This document shows, one piece after another, positions 11,565 to 19,957 of a stretch of DNA of 64,000 nt. Within the stretch, counting starts at the first letter, position 1, and every line of letters starts with the position of its first letter. The notes under the pieces were generated by a model. The model was not told the origin of the DNA and made no database searches. It was given only the letters and a program-made list of their open reading frames with translations. The stretch is from positions 1 through 64,000 of the forward strand of contig JAKSNJ010000004.1 of assembly GCA_024399965.1 (NCBI GenBank), in the 5' to 3' direction. This DNA comes from Paludibacteraceae bacterium (lineage in GTDB: Bacteria; Bacteroidota; Bacteroidia; Bacteroidales; Paludibacteraceae). Both the position numbers and the translations under genes were made by a program.

Positions 11565-11580
11565 TATTTTAGTACCTTTG
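11549..11580 (+). promoter_or_regulatory. dapA promoter
   Basis: -33 box TTTG at 11549-11552 and -7 box TACCTTTG at 11573-11580, 20 bp apart. Transcription should start near 11587, which rules out the in-frame ATG at 11550 as the dapA start. Confidence 0.85.
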
Positions 11581-11597
11581 CGCAAAATTTAGAACAA

Positions 11598-12557
11598 ATG
11601 CAGGCATTAAAAGGATTAGGAACGGCTCTTATCACGCCGTTTGACGCCCAAGGGCAGGTCGATTATGCGGCTTTGGAACGCGTTTTGGACAAGCAGCTCC
11701 GTGGGGGTGTGGACTATTTGGTGGTATTGGGCACAACCGGCGAAGCAGTCACTCTGACCGACGAGGAGCAAGCCCAAGTTCGGCAATTTATTGTCAATCA
11801 GGTAAATGGACGGATTCCGCTCGTTTTGGGTGTGGGAGGTAATTGCACGGCCAAGGTGGTGCAAACGATTAACCGCCTATCCGATGAATTGCGTAACCAT
11901 TTTACGGCGATTTTGAGCGTATGTCCTTTCTACAACAAACCCAGTCAAGAAGGTCTTTTTCAGCACTTTACCACTATCGCGCAGGCCAGTCCCGTGCCGG
12001 TTATATTATACAATGTGCCGGGCAGAACGGGTATCAATCTGCTGCCCGAAACGGCTATCCGCATTTGGCAAGCCATGCCGGACAAGATAGCAGGTATTAA
12101 GGAAGCAAGTGGCAACTTGGAGCAGATAAAACACCTCCTTGCTTTAACAGGGTGTTTGCCGACGGCGAACCGACGGCGAACCGACAGCGAACCGACAGTC
12201 GACCGACAGTCGACCGACAGTCGAAGCATAGGTGAAGCCACCCTGATGGTAATCAGCGGAGACGATGGCATAGCCGCCGAAGTGATGCAAGCCGGAGGTG
12301 CCGGACTGATTAGTGTGGCGTCCAACGCATGGCCAGAAGAGTTCGGACAAATCGTACGGAGTACGGACCCGCAGCAGCAACTGGAACTGCAGGCACGTTT
12401 TGCCAACAAAGTACGTCTGCTCTTCAAGGAAGGCAATCCCAGCGGTATCAAAACCGTCCTAAGTCAGATGGGACTCATTAACAACGTGTTACGTCTTCCT
12501 TTAGTCCCCAATTCCACCGAGGTACAGGAAGAGATAAAAAAAGAGCTGCTCAATTGA
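11598..12557 (+). CDS. dapA: 4-hydroxy-tetrahydrodipicolinate synthase
   Basis: DapA condenses pyruvate and aspartate semialdehyde, the first committed step to diaminopimelate and lysine. The start at 11598 (MQALKGLGTALITPF) is chosen because the promoter lies at 11549-11580. Catalytic landmarks: GTTGEAVTL, the Tyr in YNVPGRTG and the Schiff-base Lys in AGIKEASGNL. At 319 residues it is about 25 longer than usual. The excess is a block (CLPTANRRRTDSEP through SRSIGEA) encoded by six 11-bp repeats at 12159-12224, placed between KHLLALTG and LMVISGDDG, normally a short surface turn. The reading frame is kept, so the enzyme is probably active with an extra polar loop. Confidence 0.95.
   Translation: MQALKGLGTALITPFDAQGQVDYAALERVLDKQLRGGVDYLVVLGTTGEAVTLTDEEQAQVRQFIVNQVNGRIPLVLGVGGNCTAKVVQTINRLSDELRNHFTAILSVCPFYNKPSQEGLFQHFTTIAQASPVPVILYNVPGRTGINLLPETAIRIWQAMPDKIAGIKEASGNLEQIKHLLALTGCLPTANRRRTDSEPTVDRQSTDSRSIGEATLMVISGDDGIAAEVMQAGGAGLISVASNAWPEEFGQIVRSTDPQQQLELQARFANKVRLLFKEGNPSGIKTVLSQMGLINNVLRLPLVPNSTEVQEEIKKELLN
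12159..12224. repeat. Six 11-bp tandem repeats inside dapA
   Basis: Units: CCGACGGCGAA twice, CCGACAGCGAA once, CCGACAGTCGA three times, followed by AGCATA. Six units are 66 bp, so frame is preserved. The tract contains no stop codon in any of the six frames. The same tract and the same AGCATA flank occur in the PAP2 gene at 33365-33441. Confidence 0.95.
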
Positions 12558-12567
12558 TTGAACAGCT
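12544..12567. terminator. Bidirectional terminator between dapA and rplT
   Basis: AGCTG-C-TCAAT / ATTGA-A-CAGCT stem with one mismatch, preceded by seven A and followed by seven T, so it can stop both convergent transcripts. It overlaps the dapA stop codon at 12555-12557. Confidence 0.75.
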
Positions 12568-12594
12568 TTTTTTCTTTTTGTCACAAACGCACGT

Positions 12595-12945
12595 TTATGC
12601 TTTCTTTGCCTTGTCGGCAATGGCCTTGAATGCTTTGGGTTGATTCATAGCGAGGTCAGCCAACACCTTGCGGTTGATGACGATACCTGCTTTCTTCATT
12701 CCACCCATCAACTGGCTGTAACTCAATCCCTCGAGACGAGCAGCAGCATTGATACGTTGGATCCACAAAGCACGGAAAGTGCGTTTTTTGTTCTTACGAT
12801 CGCGGTATGCATATTGCAAACCTTTTTCGTACGTGTTCTTGGCGACAGTCCAAACGTTGGCACGGCCACCAAAATTGCCTCTTGTGAGACTCATGACTTT
12901 CTTGCGACGAGCGCGAGAAGCTACGTGATTTACTGATCTTGGCAT
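12595..12945 (-). CDS. rplT: 50S ribosomal protein L20
   Basis: The 116-residue basic protein matches bL20 throughout: [18 protein letters not shown] at the start, then [39 protein letters not shown] and a C-terminal [12 protein letters not shown]. bL20 binds 23S rRNA early in large-subunit assembly, and in several bacteria represses its own operon. It lies 28 bp after rpmI in the classical infC-rpmI-rplT order. Confidence 0.98.
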   Translation of the reverse strand: MPRSVNHVASRARRKKVMSLTRGNFGGRANVWTVAKNTYEKGLQYAYRDRKNKKRTFRALWIQRINAAARLEGLSYSQLMGGMKKAGIVINRKVLADLAMNQPKAFKAIADKAKKA

Positions 12946-12973
12946 AGTCTGTAAATTTTTTGGTGGTTAATAC

Positions 12974-13171
12974 TTAGCGCAGCAACAGCATTTCGCGGAT
13001 ACTACGCATGTTCGTTTGGTCGACCATAGCAACGTGATCAAGATTACGTTTTTGCTTTTTGGTCTTCTTCGTCAGAATGTGACTGTGGTAAGCGTGTTTA
13101 CGCTTTACCTTACCGGTTCCGGTAAGAGTGAATCTTTTTTTAGCACCGGAATTAGTTTTTACCTTTGGCAT
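12974..13171 (-). CDS. rpmI: 50S ribosomal protein L35
   Basis: The 65-residue protein starts with [20 protein letters not shown] and contains [20 protein letters not shown], typical of bL35. It is the middle gene of infC-rpmI-rplT. The 111-bp gap to infC is longer than the other gap of the operon and contains a 14-bp-period repeat (13181-13204). Confidence 0.97.
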   Translation of the reverse strand: MPKVKTNSGAKKRFTLTGTGKVKRKHAYHSHILTKKTKKQKRNLDHVAMVDQTNMRSIREMLLLR

Positions 13172-13180
13172 TTTGTTTAA

Positions 13181-13204
13181 TTGATAATGGACAGTTGATA
13201 ATGG
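13181..13204. repeat. Partial 14-bp tandem repeat between infC and rpmI
   Basis: TTGATAATGGACAG at 13181-13194 is followed by TTGATAATGG at 13195-13204. It has the same period as the tracts at 797-824 and 7000-7042, although the sequence differs. Confidence 0.6.
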
Positions 13205-13282
13205 TTATCTCCCATCCGCGTTAATAATGTTATTTATTTTAGGTCGGTGGTAGCCGAAGGACCACTCGACCATGTTAGAACT

Positions 13283-13846
13283 CTATCCTTTTTTCGGGGC
13301 GAGCATGACAATCATGCGCTTACCCTCCAATTTGGGCGTTGCTTCAGGTTTACCCACTTCCTCCAAATCCTTGCAGAAACGAGCCAACAACTCTTCACCT
13401 TGCTCTTTGAACAAAATAGAACGCCCGCGGAAGAAGACATAACTCTTAACCTTGTTTCCCTCCTTGAGAAACTCAATGGCATGCTTCAACTTAAATTGAT
13501 AATCGTGCTCATCAGTCTGCGGTCCGAAACGAATCTCCTTTACCTCAATCTTCTTGGAATTGGCTTTTTGCTCCTTTTCCTTCCGTTTCTTTTGGTACAG
13601 GAACTTCTGATAGTCAATCACTCGGCAAACAGGAGGATCGGCATTCGGACTAATCTCGACCAAATCGAGATTTTGTTCATCTGCAATACGAATTGCTTCC
13701 TGATAGGAATAAATTCCTTGCTCTACATTGTCGCCCACAAGGCGAACTTGGTTCACGCCGCGAATCATTTCGTTGATTCGATTCGGCATTTCTTTCTCTA
13801 CGCGGCCACGGCGAGGGGCCATAGGTTTTGGTTGTGGATAAGCCAT
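13283..13846 (-). CDS. infC: Translation initiation factor IF-3
   Basis: The 187-residue protein has the IF-3 N-domain ([40 protein letters not shown]), the lysine-rich linker ([20 protein letters not shown]) and the C-domain ([21 protein letters not shown] and [11 protein letters not shown]). It starts with ATG rather than the AUU used in E. coli. It is the first gene of the operon with rpmI and rplT, behind a clear promoter (13872-13902). Confidence 0.97.
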   Translation of the reverse strand: MAYPQPKPMAPRRGRVEKEMPNRINEMIRGVNQVRLVGDNVEQGIYSYQEAIRIADEQNLDLVEISPNADPPVCRVIDYQKFLYQKKRKEKEQKANSKKIEVKEIRFGPQTDEHDYQFKLKHAIEFLKEGNKVKSYVFFRGRSILFKEQGEELLARFCKDLEEVGKPEATPKLEGKRMIVMLAPKKG

Positions 13847-13871
13847 CTAGTCGTTTTTACAAAAAACGTCG

Positions 13872-13902
13872 CAAAGATACAACATTTTTTTGGATTGACA
13901 AA
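13872..13902 (-). promoter_or_regulatory. infC operon promoter
   Basis: Minus-strand TATCTTTG (13879-13872) and TTTG (13902-13899), 19 bp apart. It is divergent from the lipoprotein promoter at 13940-13971. Confidence 0.78.
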
Positions 13903-13939
13903 TAAAATCGGAGAAAAAATTCATTTTTTTATAAAAATG

Positions 13940-13971
13940 TTTGCATATATCGCAGAAAAAGTGTACTTTTG
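13940..13971 (+). promoter_or_regulatory. Promoter of the lipoprotein gene
   Basis: TTTG at 13940-13943, extended as TTTGCATATAT, and TACTTTTG at 13964-13971, with 20 bp between. It leaves a short leader before the ATG at 13991. Confidence 0.8.
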
Positions 13972-13990
13972 CACGTAAATACGTGTTCGT

Positions 13991-15016
13991 ATGGTGAAAA
14001 TAGTTAAACATACTTTTCTTCTCGTTACGGCTGCCATCTTGATGTGCGCGTGCGACTACAATAGTTTCCCTGCCAGCCCGGGTGAGGAAGTGTATCGGTA
14101 TGACACGGTGTTCATTCCGGGTCTTCCCGTTCCTATTATTTCCGTCCGCACGGCAGTAGCCATCGGTCAGCGGTTGGCAGACCAGCAGGAGACGCAAGAA
14201 ACCTACTACATTGCAGGTATTGTGAAAAGTTTTGACAAAAAGCACGAGGAGGGTATGACTGGGAGCTATCACAATGCAGTCTTCTACATTTGCGACCACA
14301 TGTCCTCCGGCGTTACCTTTGAGGGGTATCAGGTGATGAGCATCAACAAAGCCAAATTCGCTTCTTTGGAGCAGATTCAAATAGGTGATACGGTTATCAT
14401 TTGCAGCAAGATTACTCGCTACAAAAAAACCATTGAGACGCCCGGTAAAAGCGTAGCATACCTATATTGGACATCTAATATGCTTGCTTATCCGGAGAAA
14501 CCCGTTACGTATGTTGAGGCAGATTTTACGGACGGTTTAGGGGCTTGGGCACCTCAAAACATGGTCAATCCGGGCTTTGAAGTATGGAAACAAAATGTTT
14601 CCAAGAGTGGTACTGCAGGAATAGTTGCATTGGGCAAGGATGCTGATAAAAAGCTGAAAGCGAGCGAAGTATGGATTATTTCACCTGCCTTTAACTTGGC
14701 AGCCAACCGGCCCGTCAATCCCACTCTGCGCTTTCAGACCTATTTCTTCAGAGAAAACGGAGACGATAGCACCGTTAATCCACAGGACATGTTCCGGCTG
14801 AAGATTAGTGCCAATGACGGTAAGGATTGGACAGATATAGCCATTCCTCATTTCAACAGCGGAAAACTGCGCTCTGCTGTCAACGACACCATAGATATTA
14901 GCGCGTACGTGAGTACGAACACGCGCGTGGCGTTTGCGTACAAGAGTACAGAGACCTTTGCACCCGAGTGGGGCATCAATACCATTAAAATAGAAGACAA
15001 TAAACGAAGTCGATAA
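13991..15016 (+). CDS. Lipoprotein with OB-fold-like and choice-of-anchor-J-like domains
   Basis: The 341-residue protein begins with a lipoprotein signal (FLLVTAAILMCAC; the second Cys is the likely acylated residue). Residues about 55-165 resemble the small OB-fold domains of Bacteroidales secreted proteins (YYIAGIVKSFDK, FYICDHMSSG, IQIGDTVIICSKI). The C-terminal ~170 residues (EADFTDGLGAWAP ... WIISPAFNL ... RVAFAYKSTE) look like a cleaved-adhesin/choice-of-anchor-J beta-sandwich. Both assignments are by pattern recognition only. It probably sits on the outer membrane and binds a ligand or carbohydrate. It is followed after 23 bp by the PpiD-like gene. Confidence 0.7.
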   Translation: MVKIVKHTFLLVTAAILMCACDYNSFPASPGEEVYRYDTVFIPGLPVPIISVRTAVAIGQRLADQQETQETYYIAGIVKSFDKKHEEGMTGSYHNAVFYICDHMSSGVTFEGYQVMSINKAKFASLEQIQIGDTVIICSKITRYKKTIETPGKSVAYLYWTSNMLAYPEKPVTYVEADFTDGLGAWAPQNMVNPGFEVWKQNVSKSGTAGIVALGKDADKKLKASEVWIISPAFNLAANRPVNPTLRFQTYFFRENGDDSTVNPQDMFRLKISANDGKDWTDIAIPHFNSGKLRSAVNDTIDISAYVSTNTRVAFAYKSTETFAPEWGINTIKIEDNKRSR

Positions 15017-15039
15017 TAACTAATAATCAATAAATCATT

Positions 15040-17043
15040 ATGGCAACATTACAAAAAATTCGTAATCATGGCGTTATCCTACTGGTCATTGTAGGTTTGG
15101 CTATGTTAGCTTTCATTCTTGGTGACTTCCTGAATTCAGGTAGTAGTTTCTTTAATCGCAGTCGCGAATATGTCGGCACCATTCAAGGGCACAAAGTGCA
15201 CTACACCGACTACGAGGCAGCTAAAGACCAACTGACCGAGGTGTATAAGATTGAGACTGGCCGTACCGACCAAGACGAGGACATGGCTGCTCAGATTCGC
15301 AACCAAGTATGGCAGATGATGCTGATGGACTGGACCTTACGTGCAGAATGCGAGAAAATCGGTATGGACGTAACCGCCGAGGAACTTAGCGAACTCTGCA
15401 TCGGTCAACATCCGCACCAACTCATTATGCAACGCCGTGCGTTCATGGACGAGACAGGTCAATTCAACCGCGAAAATTTAGTTCGCTTCCTCCATTCGTT
15501 GGAGCAAGAGCCCGAAAACGAGGAGCAGGCAGCCAACCTCAAACAAGCCAAAAACTATTGGCTCTATTGGGAGAATGCTACGCGTCTGACCCGTATGCAA
15601 GAGAAATATACCGGTCTGCTGCAGAATTTAATCACTGCCAACAATATTGACGCCAAGTACCAGTTCTTAGCCAACCAAACCAGCGTAGATGCGCAATACG
15701 TAATGCAACCCTACTCTGCTATTGCAGATTCGACCATCAGCGTTAAGGCAGTGGATTTGAAGAAGTTATACAATCAAAAGAAACAACTCTACAAACAAAC
15801 ACCTAACCGTTCGGTTGAATACATCAGTTTTGCTATCGTTCCTTCTGAGGAAGATTTCCAAAACGTGGAAGCCGAGATGAAGGCACTGGAAGAGGAACTG
15901 CAAACAACGGAAGACGTGGCTTTGGTTGTTAACACCAACTCGGACGTAATGTACACCGGTTTCAATTTCTCCGAGACCACTATTCCTGCTGCTTACAAGG
16001 AGTTCGCTTTTGGCGGTGGTGCCAAGAAAGATGCCTTTATGCCATTGACATTTGAGGACGACACCTATCGTATGGCTCGCATTGTAGAATGTGGTTATTC
16101 GATGCCTGACTCCGTTCAACTGCGTGCTATCGTAGAAGGACAAGACGAGCAAGAAGCCGTTTGGTACACCGAGGCCATGCTGCCGCAAAACATTGCTGAA
16201 CCTGCCTTCAAAGCCAAGAAAGGTGAGCAATTCACCGTTGCTCAAGGTATGGGCGAAATCAAATTGGAGTGCGTTGATGTAGCCAAAGCTACTCCCAAAG
16301 TAAAGATTGCTATGTTGGAGCGCAAGGTTACTCCGTCGTCCAAGACCTATTCGGTATTGTATAACAAGGCAAAACAGTTCATCGTGGCTAATTCCAACGA
16401 AGTTCAGTTCCGTGAAGCTGCCGAGCAAGAGGGAATGCGTCTCTATCCTGCCTTCAACTTGCTGAAGAATCAAGATAAGATTGGTCAACTCAAACAGAGC
16501 CGTGCTATTGTTCGTTGGGCTTTCGAGGCCAACGAAGGTGATATAAGTGATGTCTTTGAGTGTGGTGACCAGTTTATCGTTGCTCTCCTGAGCGAGGTAA
16601 GCGATGGTGACTATCGCACGCTGCAAGATGTCGAGAGCGAACTCCGTGCTATGGTCATTCGCGACAAGAAAGCCGAACAAATGATAGCTAATCTCAGCCA
16701 AGCCAATAGTTTGGAAGAGGCAGCTCAATTGGCCGGCACCAATGTTGAAATGGCAGAAGGTGTTAATATGGCTGGTGTCATCTTCGGCAATGCCGGTATG
16801 GAGCCCGCTGTAGTAGGTGCTGCTTTTGCAACTGCACAAGGTCAAATGAGTGTTCCCGTTAAAGGCGAGCAGGGCGTGTATGTACTCGTTCCCGGACAAC
16901 AAATCGTAGCCGAGGGCGAAGAGGACGATGCCGCACTCATTCAACAAATGAATATGCGTTATGCTTATTCTCTGCCCTACCAAGCCATCTCAATGGTACA
17001 AGAGAAAGCTGAGATTGAAGATAACCGCAGCAACTTCCAATAA
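15040..17043 (+). CDS. PpiD/SurA-type periplasmic peptidyl-prolyl isomerase-like chaperone
   Basis: This 667-residue protein has an N-terminal membrane anchor (HGVILLVIVGLAMLAFILGD) and a large periplasmic region. The first part matches the SurA/PpiD N-terminal chaperone helices (YEAAKDQLTEVYKIETGRTDQ, NQVWQMMLMDWTLRAECEKIGM, FNRENLVRFLHSLEQ). A diverged parvulin-like segment follows around residues 340-480, and a C-terminal helical part closes the protein. It should help fold secreted and outer-membrane proteins leaving the Sec channel, which suits a window rich in exported proteins. Whether the isomerase site is active cannot be judged. A strong terminator follows at 17064. Confidence 0.85.
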   Translation: MATLQKIRNHGVILLVIVGLAMLAFILGDFLNSGSSFFNRSREYVGTIQGHKVHYTDYEAAKDQLTEVYKIETGRTDQDEDMAAQIRNQVWQMMLMDWTLRAECEKIGMDVTAEELSELCIGQHPHQLIMQRRAFMDETGQFNRENLVRFLHSLEQEPENEEQAANLKQAKNYWLYWENATRLTRMQEKYTGLLQNLITANNIDAKYQFLANQTSVDAQYVMQPYSAIADSTISVKAVDLKKLYNQKKQLYKQTPNRSVEYISFAIVPSEEDFQNVEAEMKALEEELQTTEDVALVVNTNSDVMYTGFNFSETTIPAAYKEFAFGGGAKKDAFMPLTFEDDTYRMARIVECGYSMPDSVQLRAIVEGQDEQEAVWYTEAMLPQNIAEPAFKAKKGEQFTVAQGMGEIKLECVDVAKATPKVKIAMLERKVTPSSKTYSVLYNKAKQFIVANSNEVQFREAAEQEGMRLYPAFNLLKNQDKIGQLKQSRAIVRWAFEANEGDISDVFECGDQFIVALLSEVSDGDYRTLQDVESELRAMVIRDKKAEQMIANLSQANSLEEAAQLAGTNVEMAEGVNMAGVIFGNAGMEPAVVGAAFATAQGQMSVPVKGEQGVYVLVPGQQIVAEGEEDDAALIQQMNMRYAYSLPYQAISMVQEKAEIEDNRSNFQ

Positions 17044-17063
17044 GCAAACATAAATACCGAAGT

Positions 17064-17091
17064 CAAGCAACGCCATTTAGCGCGTTGCTTG
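17064..17091 (+). terminator. Terminator after the PpiD-like gene
   Basis: Perfect 10-bp stem CAAGCAACGC / GCGTTGCTTG with an 8-nt loop, followed by ATTTGTTTA. It lies 21 bp after the stop codon. Confidence 0.75.
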
Positions 17092-17150
17092 ATTTGTTTA
17101 ATAACATACTCTATAAAGCTCGCGCACACGCGCACAAAATTATTCAAGGT

Positions 17151-18647
17151 ATGAAAAAGGGTATTTTCTCAATGGCTATGGTCTTCACGACCATGTCCGT
17201 TTTTGGAGCATCAATTAAGTACAATGGTGGTTCATTGACTCAAGATAACCGTTTCACTCGTTCTGAGTGTGGAACAGCGTACAAAAAGGTTATTCCGGAA
17301 GTTTCCGGCATGGCATGCAGTCGCACTACCCCCGGCTATCTATGGATTCACGGAGACGAAAATATTGATTTCACGGGCATCACAGCCATTAATCCGGATG
17401 GTACGAAGGTGATGACCCTTACCTTCAATAGCGGAACCACCTCTCGCGATGACTGGGAAGATATATGCACTGGCGTTTACAACAACAAGAACTATGTTTT
17501 TGTAGGAGCGTTTGGAGATAATGACGGGAAATTTAAGGACAACTACATCATCTACTATTTCGAAGAACCCACAATCACAAGTGGCAGCAAAAGCATTGCT
17601 GTCAACTATATCAAATTCGGCTATCCCGACAACAAAGCCCACAACACCGAGACACTGATGTATGATAACATCGAGCAGATGTTCTACGTGGTAGATAAAA
17701 TAAAAGGCGGTGTATGTACACTCTATAAACTACCCTTTGCCACCAACTATGGCACATCGGTACAGAAGTTGACCAAAGTGCAGGAATTGGGCCAAAGTGG
17801 TGACAACTTCGATTATTGCACCGCAGGTGATATCACACCCGATGGTAAATGGATGATTATCAAGAACAAGCCATTTGCCCTTATTTGGGAACGACAAGGT
17901 AACGAGAGTATAACCGCCACCGTGGCACGCGCACCAAAGCAAATAGCTGCATATAAGGAAGAAAAACAAGGCGAATCGGTAGCATGGTTAGATAGTTTGA
18001 CGTTCTATACCACCAGTGACCAAGACACAGATGTACCCATCTACAAATACACTCGTCCTGCCAATAGTGGCCAACAGCAAGGCGGGGGCGACGACCCTAT
18101 CGTCACGCCTACAGGTGACTCCACCCAATGTGGCACAATCATCAAAGCCGTCTATGAGATAGACAGTAAAACCAACGCCACTGTTACTGGAACCATCGGC
18201 GGAACAGCCGATGTCAAACTGAGTGAAAGCGGAAAATTGGATAAATCCAAGTACTTTGGCATCACGCTTGCCGCCGGACATTTCCACGTGGGAGATGTAG
18301 TGACTTATACCATGAGCAAAGCAGCAGACTTGGAGAACACCTACATGATTGTGTATGCAGACAAAGACCGTAATACAATCATTTATGAGAATAAAGACAT
18401 CTTGGGTGGTACAACGCTCAGTTTTACCGTCTCCCAAATGGTCAAGTCCATTTACTTGTCGCGTCCGGACGGAGCAGGTTGGAATCCGTATATATCCTCC
18501 GTTGCCGTAACGCGAAAGTGCGACCAAGAATCCACCGCTCTCAAATCTGTTAACACGCACTCCGTTGCCACTAAATTTATGCACAAAGGGCATCTTTACC
18601 TCCGTCGTGGTCAAGATATTTACACTACGCAGGGACAAAAGATGTAA
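17151..18647 (+). CDS. Secreted beta-propeller-like protein with short C-terminal sorting-type motif
   Basis: The start at 17151 is preferred over the upstream in-frame ATG at 17085 because that ATG lies in the preceding terminator and because MKKGIFSMAMVFTTMSVFGAS is a proper signal peptide. The 498-residue product has a repeat-type N-terminal ~300 residues (PEVSGMACSRTTPGYLWIHG, ENIDFTGITAINPDG, WEDICTGVYNNKNYVFVGAFGDN) like secreted beta-propeller proteins of the esterase-like/phytase-like kind. A beta-sandwich (residues ~340-480) follows. The end, GHLYLRRGQDIYTTQGQKM, matches a short C-terminal motif shared with four other secreted proteins in this window. No catalytic residues recognised. 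Confidence 0.7.
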   Translation: MKKGIFSMAMVFTTMSVFGASIKYNGGSLTQDNRFTRSECGTAYKKVIPEVSGMACSRTTPGYLWIHGDENIDFTGITAINPDGTKVMTLTFNSGTTSRDDWEDICTGVYNNKNYVFVGAFGDNDGKFKDNYIIYYFEEPTITSGSKSIAVNYIKFGYPDNKAHNTETLMYDNIEQMFYVVDKIKGGVCTLYKLPFATNYGTSVQKLTKVQELGQSGDNFDYCTAGDITPDGKWMIIKNKPFALIWERQGNESITATVARAPKQIAAYKEEKQGESVAWLDSLTFYTTSDQDTDVPIYKYTRPANSGQQQGGGDDPIVTPTGDSTQCGTIIKAVYEIDSKTNATVTGTIGGTADVKLSESGKLDKSKYFGITLAAGHFHVGDVVTYTMSKAADLENTYMIVYADKDRNTIIYENKDILGGTTLSFTVSQMVKSIYLSRPDGAGWNPYISSVAVTRKCDQESTALKSVNTHSVATKFMHKGHLYLRRGQDIYTTQGQKM

Positions 18648-18662
18648 TTTCCTACATAAATA

Positions 18663-18694
18663 TTTGGAAATATCAAATTATTTCCGTAACTTTG
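18663..18694 (+). promoter_or_regulatory. Promoter of the MFS transporter-pssA operon
   Basis: TTTG at 18663-18666 and TAACTTTG at 18687-18694, with 20 bp between. The expected transcript start (about 18701) is only a few bases before the ATG at 18704, so the mRNA is nearly leaderless. Confidence 0.75.
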
Positions 18695-18720
18695 CAGCCG
18701 TTTATGACGGCTGCTTTTTT
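18694..18720 (+). terminator. Terminator hairpin overlapping the next promoter and start codon
   Basis: Perfect 8-bp stem GCAGCCGT / ACGGCTGC with loop TTATG, followed by six T. It fits a Rho-independent terminator for the gene ending at 18647. Its loop holds the ATG (18704-18706) of the transporter gene. Confidence 0.7.
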
Positions 18721-19957
18721 ACATAGTAAACAATCACCTTGGCTGTGGGTTCCCACACTTTATATTGCCGAGGGCATACCCTATTTCATTGTAACCGTCC
18801 TCAGCATAGCCCTATTCAAGGATTTAGGAGAAAGCAATACGCGTATTGCTCTCTTTACCAGTTTGATTACCTTTCCTTGGGTTATTAAACCCCTTTGGAG
18901 TCCTTTCGTGGATGTTATTCGCACCAAACGTTGGTGGGTCATCACGATGCAAGCCATGATGTGTGTCAGCGTAGGTTTATTGTCATGGCTGGCTCCTAAG
19001 GGGTATTTTACAATCGCCCTTATCTTATTCACTATCACCGCTTTTGCTTCCGCCACCCACGACATAGCAGCCGATGGGTATTATATGTTAGCCCTGACGG
19101 ACAAACAGCAGTCGGCCTTTGTGGGCATACGTTCCACGTTCTACAAGTTGGCGAACATCTTCTGCCAGTCCGTTCTATTAGTCCTTGTCGGTGTCTTGTC
19201 GCGTAAAACCTCCGTCGCCTACGGATGGACGTTCACTTTGCTACTCTGCTCTACCCTACTGGCGGTTATGGCTCTTTGGCACATGTGGGCTATGCCCAAA
19301 GCCGAAGCGAACGCCGCACCTGCTACTTCTCAAAGTGATATTTGGAAGGCCATCGGCAACACTTGGGCTACTTTCTTCCGGAAAAAGGGCATCTTGTTGG
19401 CTTTATGTTTTATGCTACTCTACCGCCTGCCGGAAGCCCTTTTGCTCAAAATGGAGATACCTTTTTTATTGGATCCAACCACACAGGGCGGTTTGGGCTT
19501 AACGCAAGATATGATAGGTTTGCTCAACTTTATCGCCATCGGTTTAATGCTTTTTGGAGGTATTGTGGGCGGCTTGGCTGCGTCCAAATACGGATTGAAG
19601 AAAGTCATGCTGTGGATGTGCCTCATGCTCACACTCCCCTGCATCGTCTATTGCTACATGGCTATTGCCCAACCTACCGAGTTCTGGAAAATAGCCGCTT
19701 GCATTGGCTTTGAGCAACTGGGTTACGGGCTTGGCTATACGGCTTGCATGTTGTACATGATGTATTTTGCTGACGGGCAATACAAGACCGCACATTTCTC
19801 CCTTTGTACGGCATTTATGTTCCTCGGGCTGATGTTACCGGGGCTCGCAGCCGGTTGGATTGCAGATAATATGGGGTATATCAACTTCTTTTGGATTGTG
19901 ATGATTTGCTGCATACCCAGTATTTTAATAACGTTTATTGTTCAAAAACGACTATGA
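18704..19957 (+). CDS. MFS transporter, AmpG-like
   Basis: This 417-residue membrane protein has about 12 hydrophobic segments. It carries features of the AmpG/acetyl-CoA transporter-like MFS branch: SPWLWVPTLYIAEGIPYFIV at the start, then IKPLWSPFVDVIRTKRWWV, and TAFASATHDIAADGYYMLAL. AmpG imports anhydro-muropeptides for cell-wall recycling; the substrate here is inferred only from the family. The start is ATG 18704 because TTG 18692 lies within the promoter. Its stop overlaps the pssA start as ATGA, so the two genes are translationally coupled. Confidence 0.85.
   Translation: MTAAFLHSKQSPWLWVPTLYIAEGIPYFIVTVLSIALFKDLGESNTRIALFTSLITFPWVIKPLWSPFVDVIRTKRWWVITMQAMMCVSVGLLSWLAPKGYFTIALILFTITAFASATHDIAADGYYMLALTDKQQSAFVGIRSTFYKLANIFCQSVLLVLVGVLSRKTSVAYGWTFTLLLCSTLLAVMALWHMWAMPKAEANAAPATSQSDIWKAIGNTWATFFRKKGILLALCFMLLYRLPEALLLKMEIPFLLDPTTQGGLGLTQDMIGLLNFIAIGLMLFGGIVGGLAASKYGLKKVMLWMCLMLTLPCIVYCYMAIAQPTEFWKIAACIGFEQLGYGLGYTACMLYMMYFADGQYKTAHFSLCTAFMFLGLMLPGLAAGWIADNMGYINFFWIVMICCIPSILITFIVQKRL

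Noticed and set aside
11550..11597. Upstream ATG (11550) as the dapA start
   Set aside because: It lies inside the -33/-7 promoter region, before the expected transcript start; the protein family begins at the 11598 ATG.
12159..12224. CRISPR-like array
   Set aside because: The 11-bp units are directly adjacent with no spacers and lie within the dapA reading frame; no cas gene is in the window.
13172..13282. L20-type autoregulatory leader between infC and rpmI
   Set aside because: No structure resembling a described L20 leader could be recognised by eye; only a short repeat and weak pairing were seen.
15766..16983. 405-codon minus-strand frame opposite the PpiD-like gene
   Set aside because: The plus-strand frame has a signal anchor and family features; the opposite one has none.
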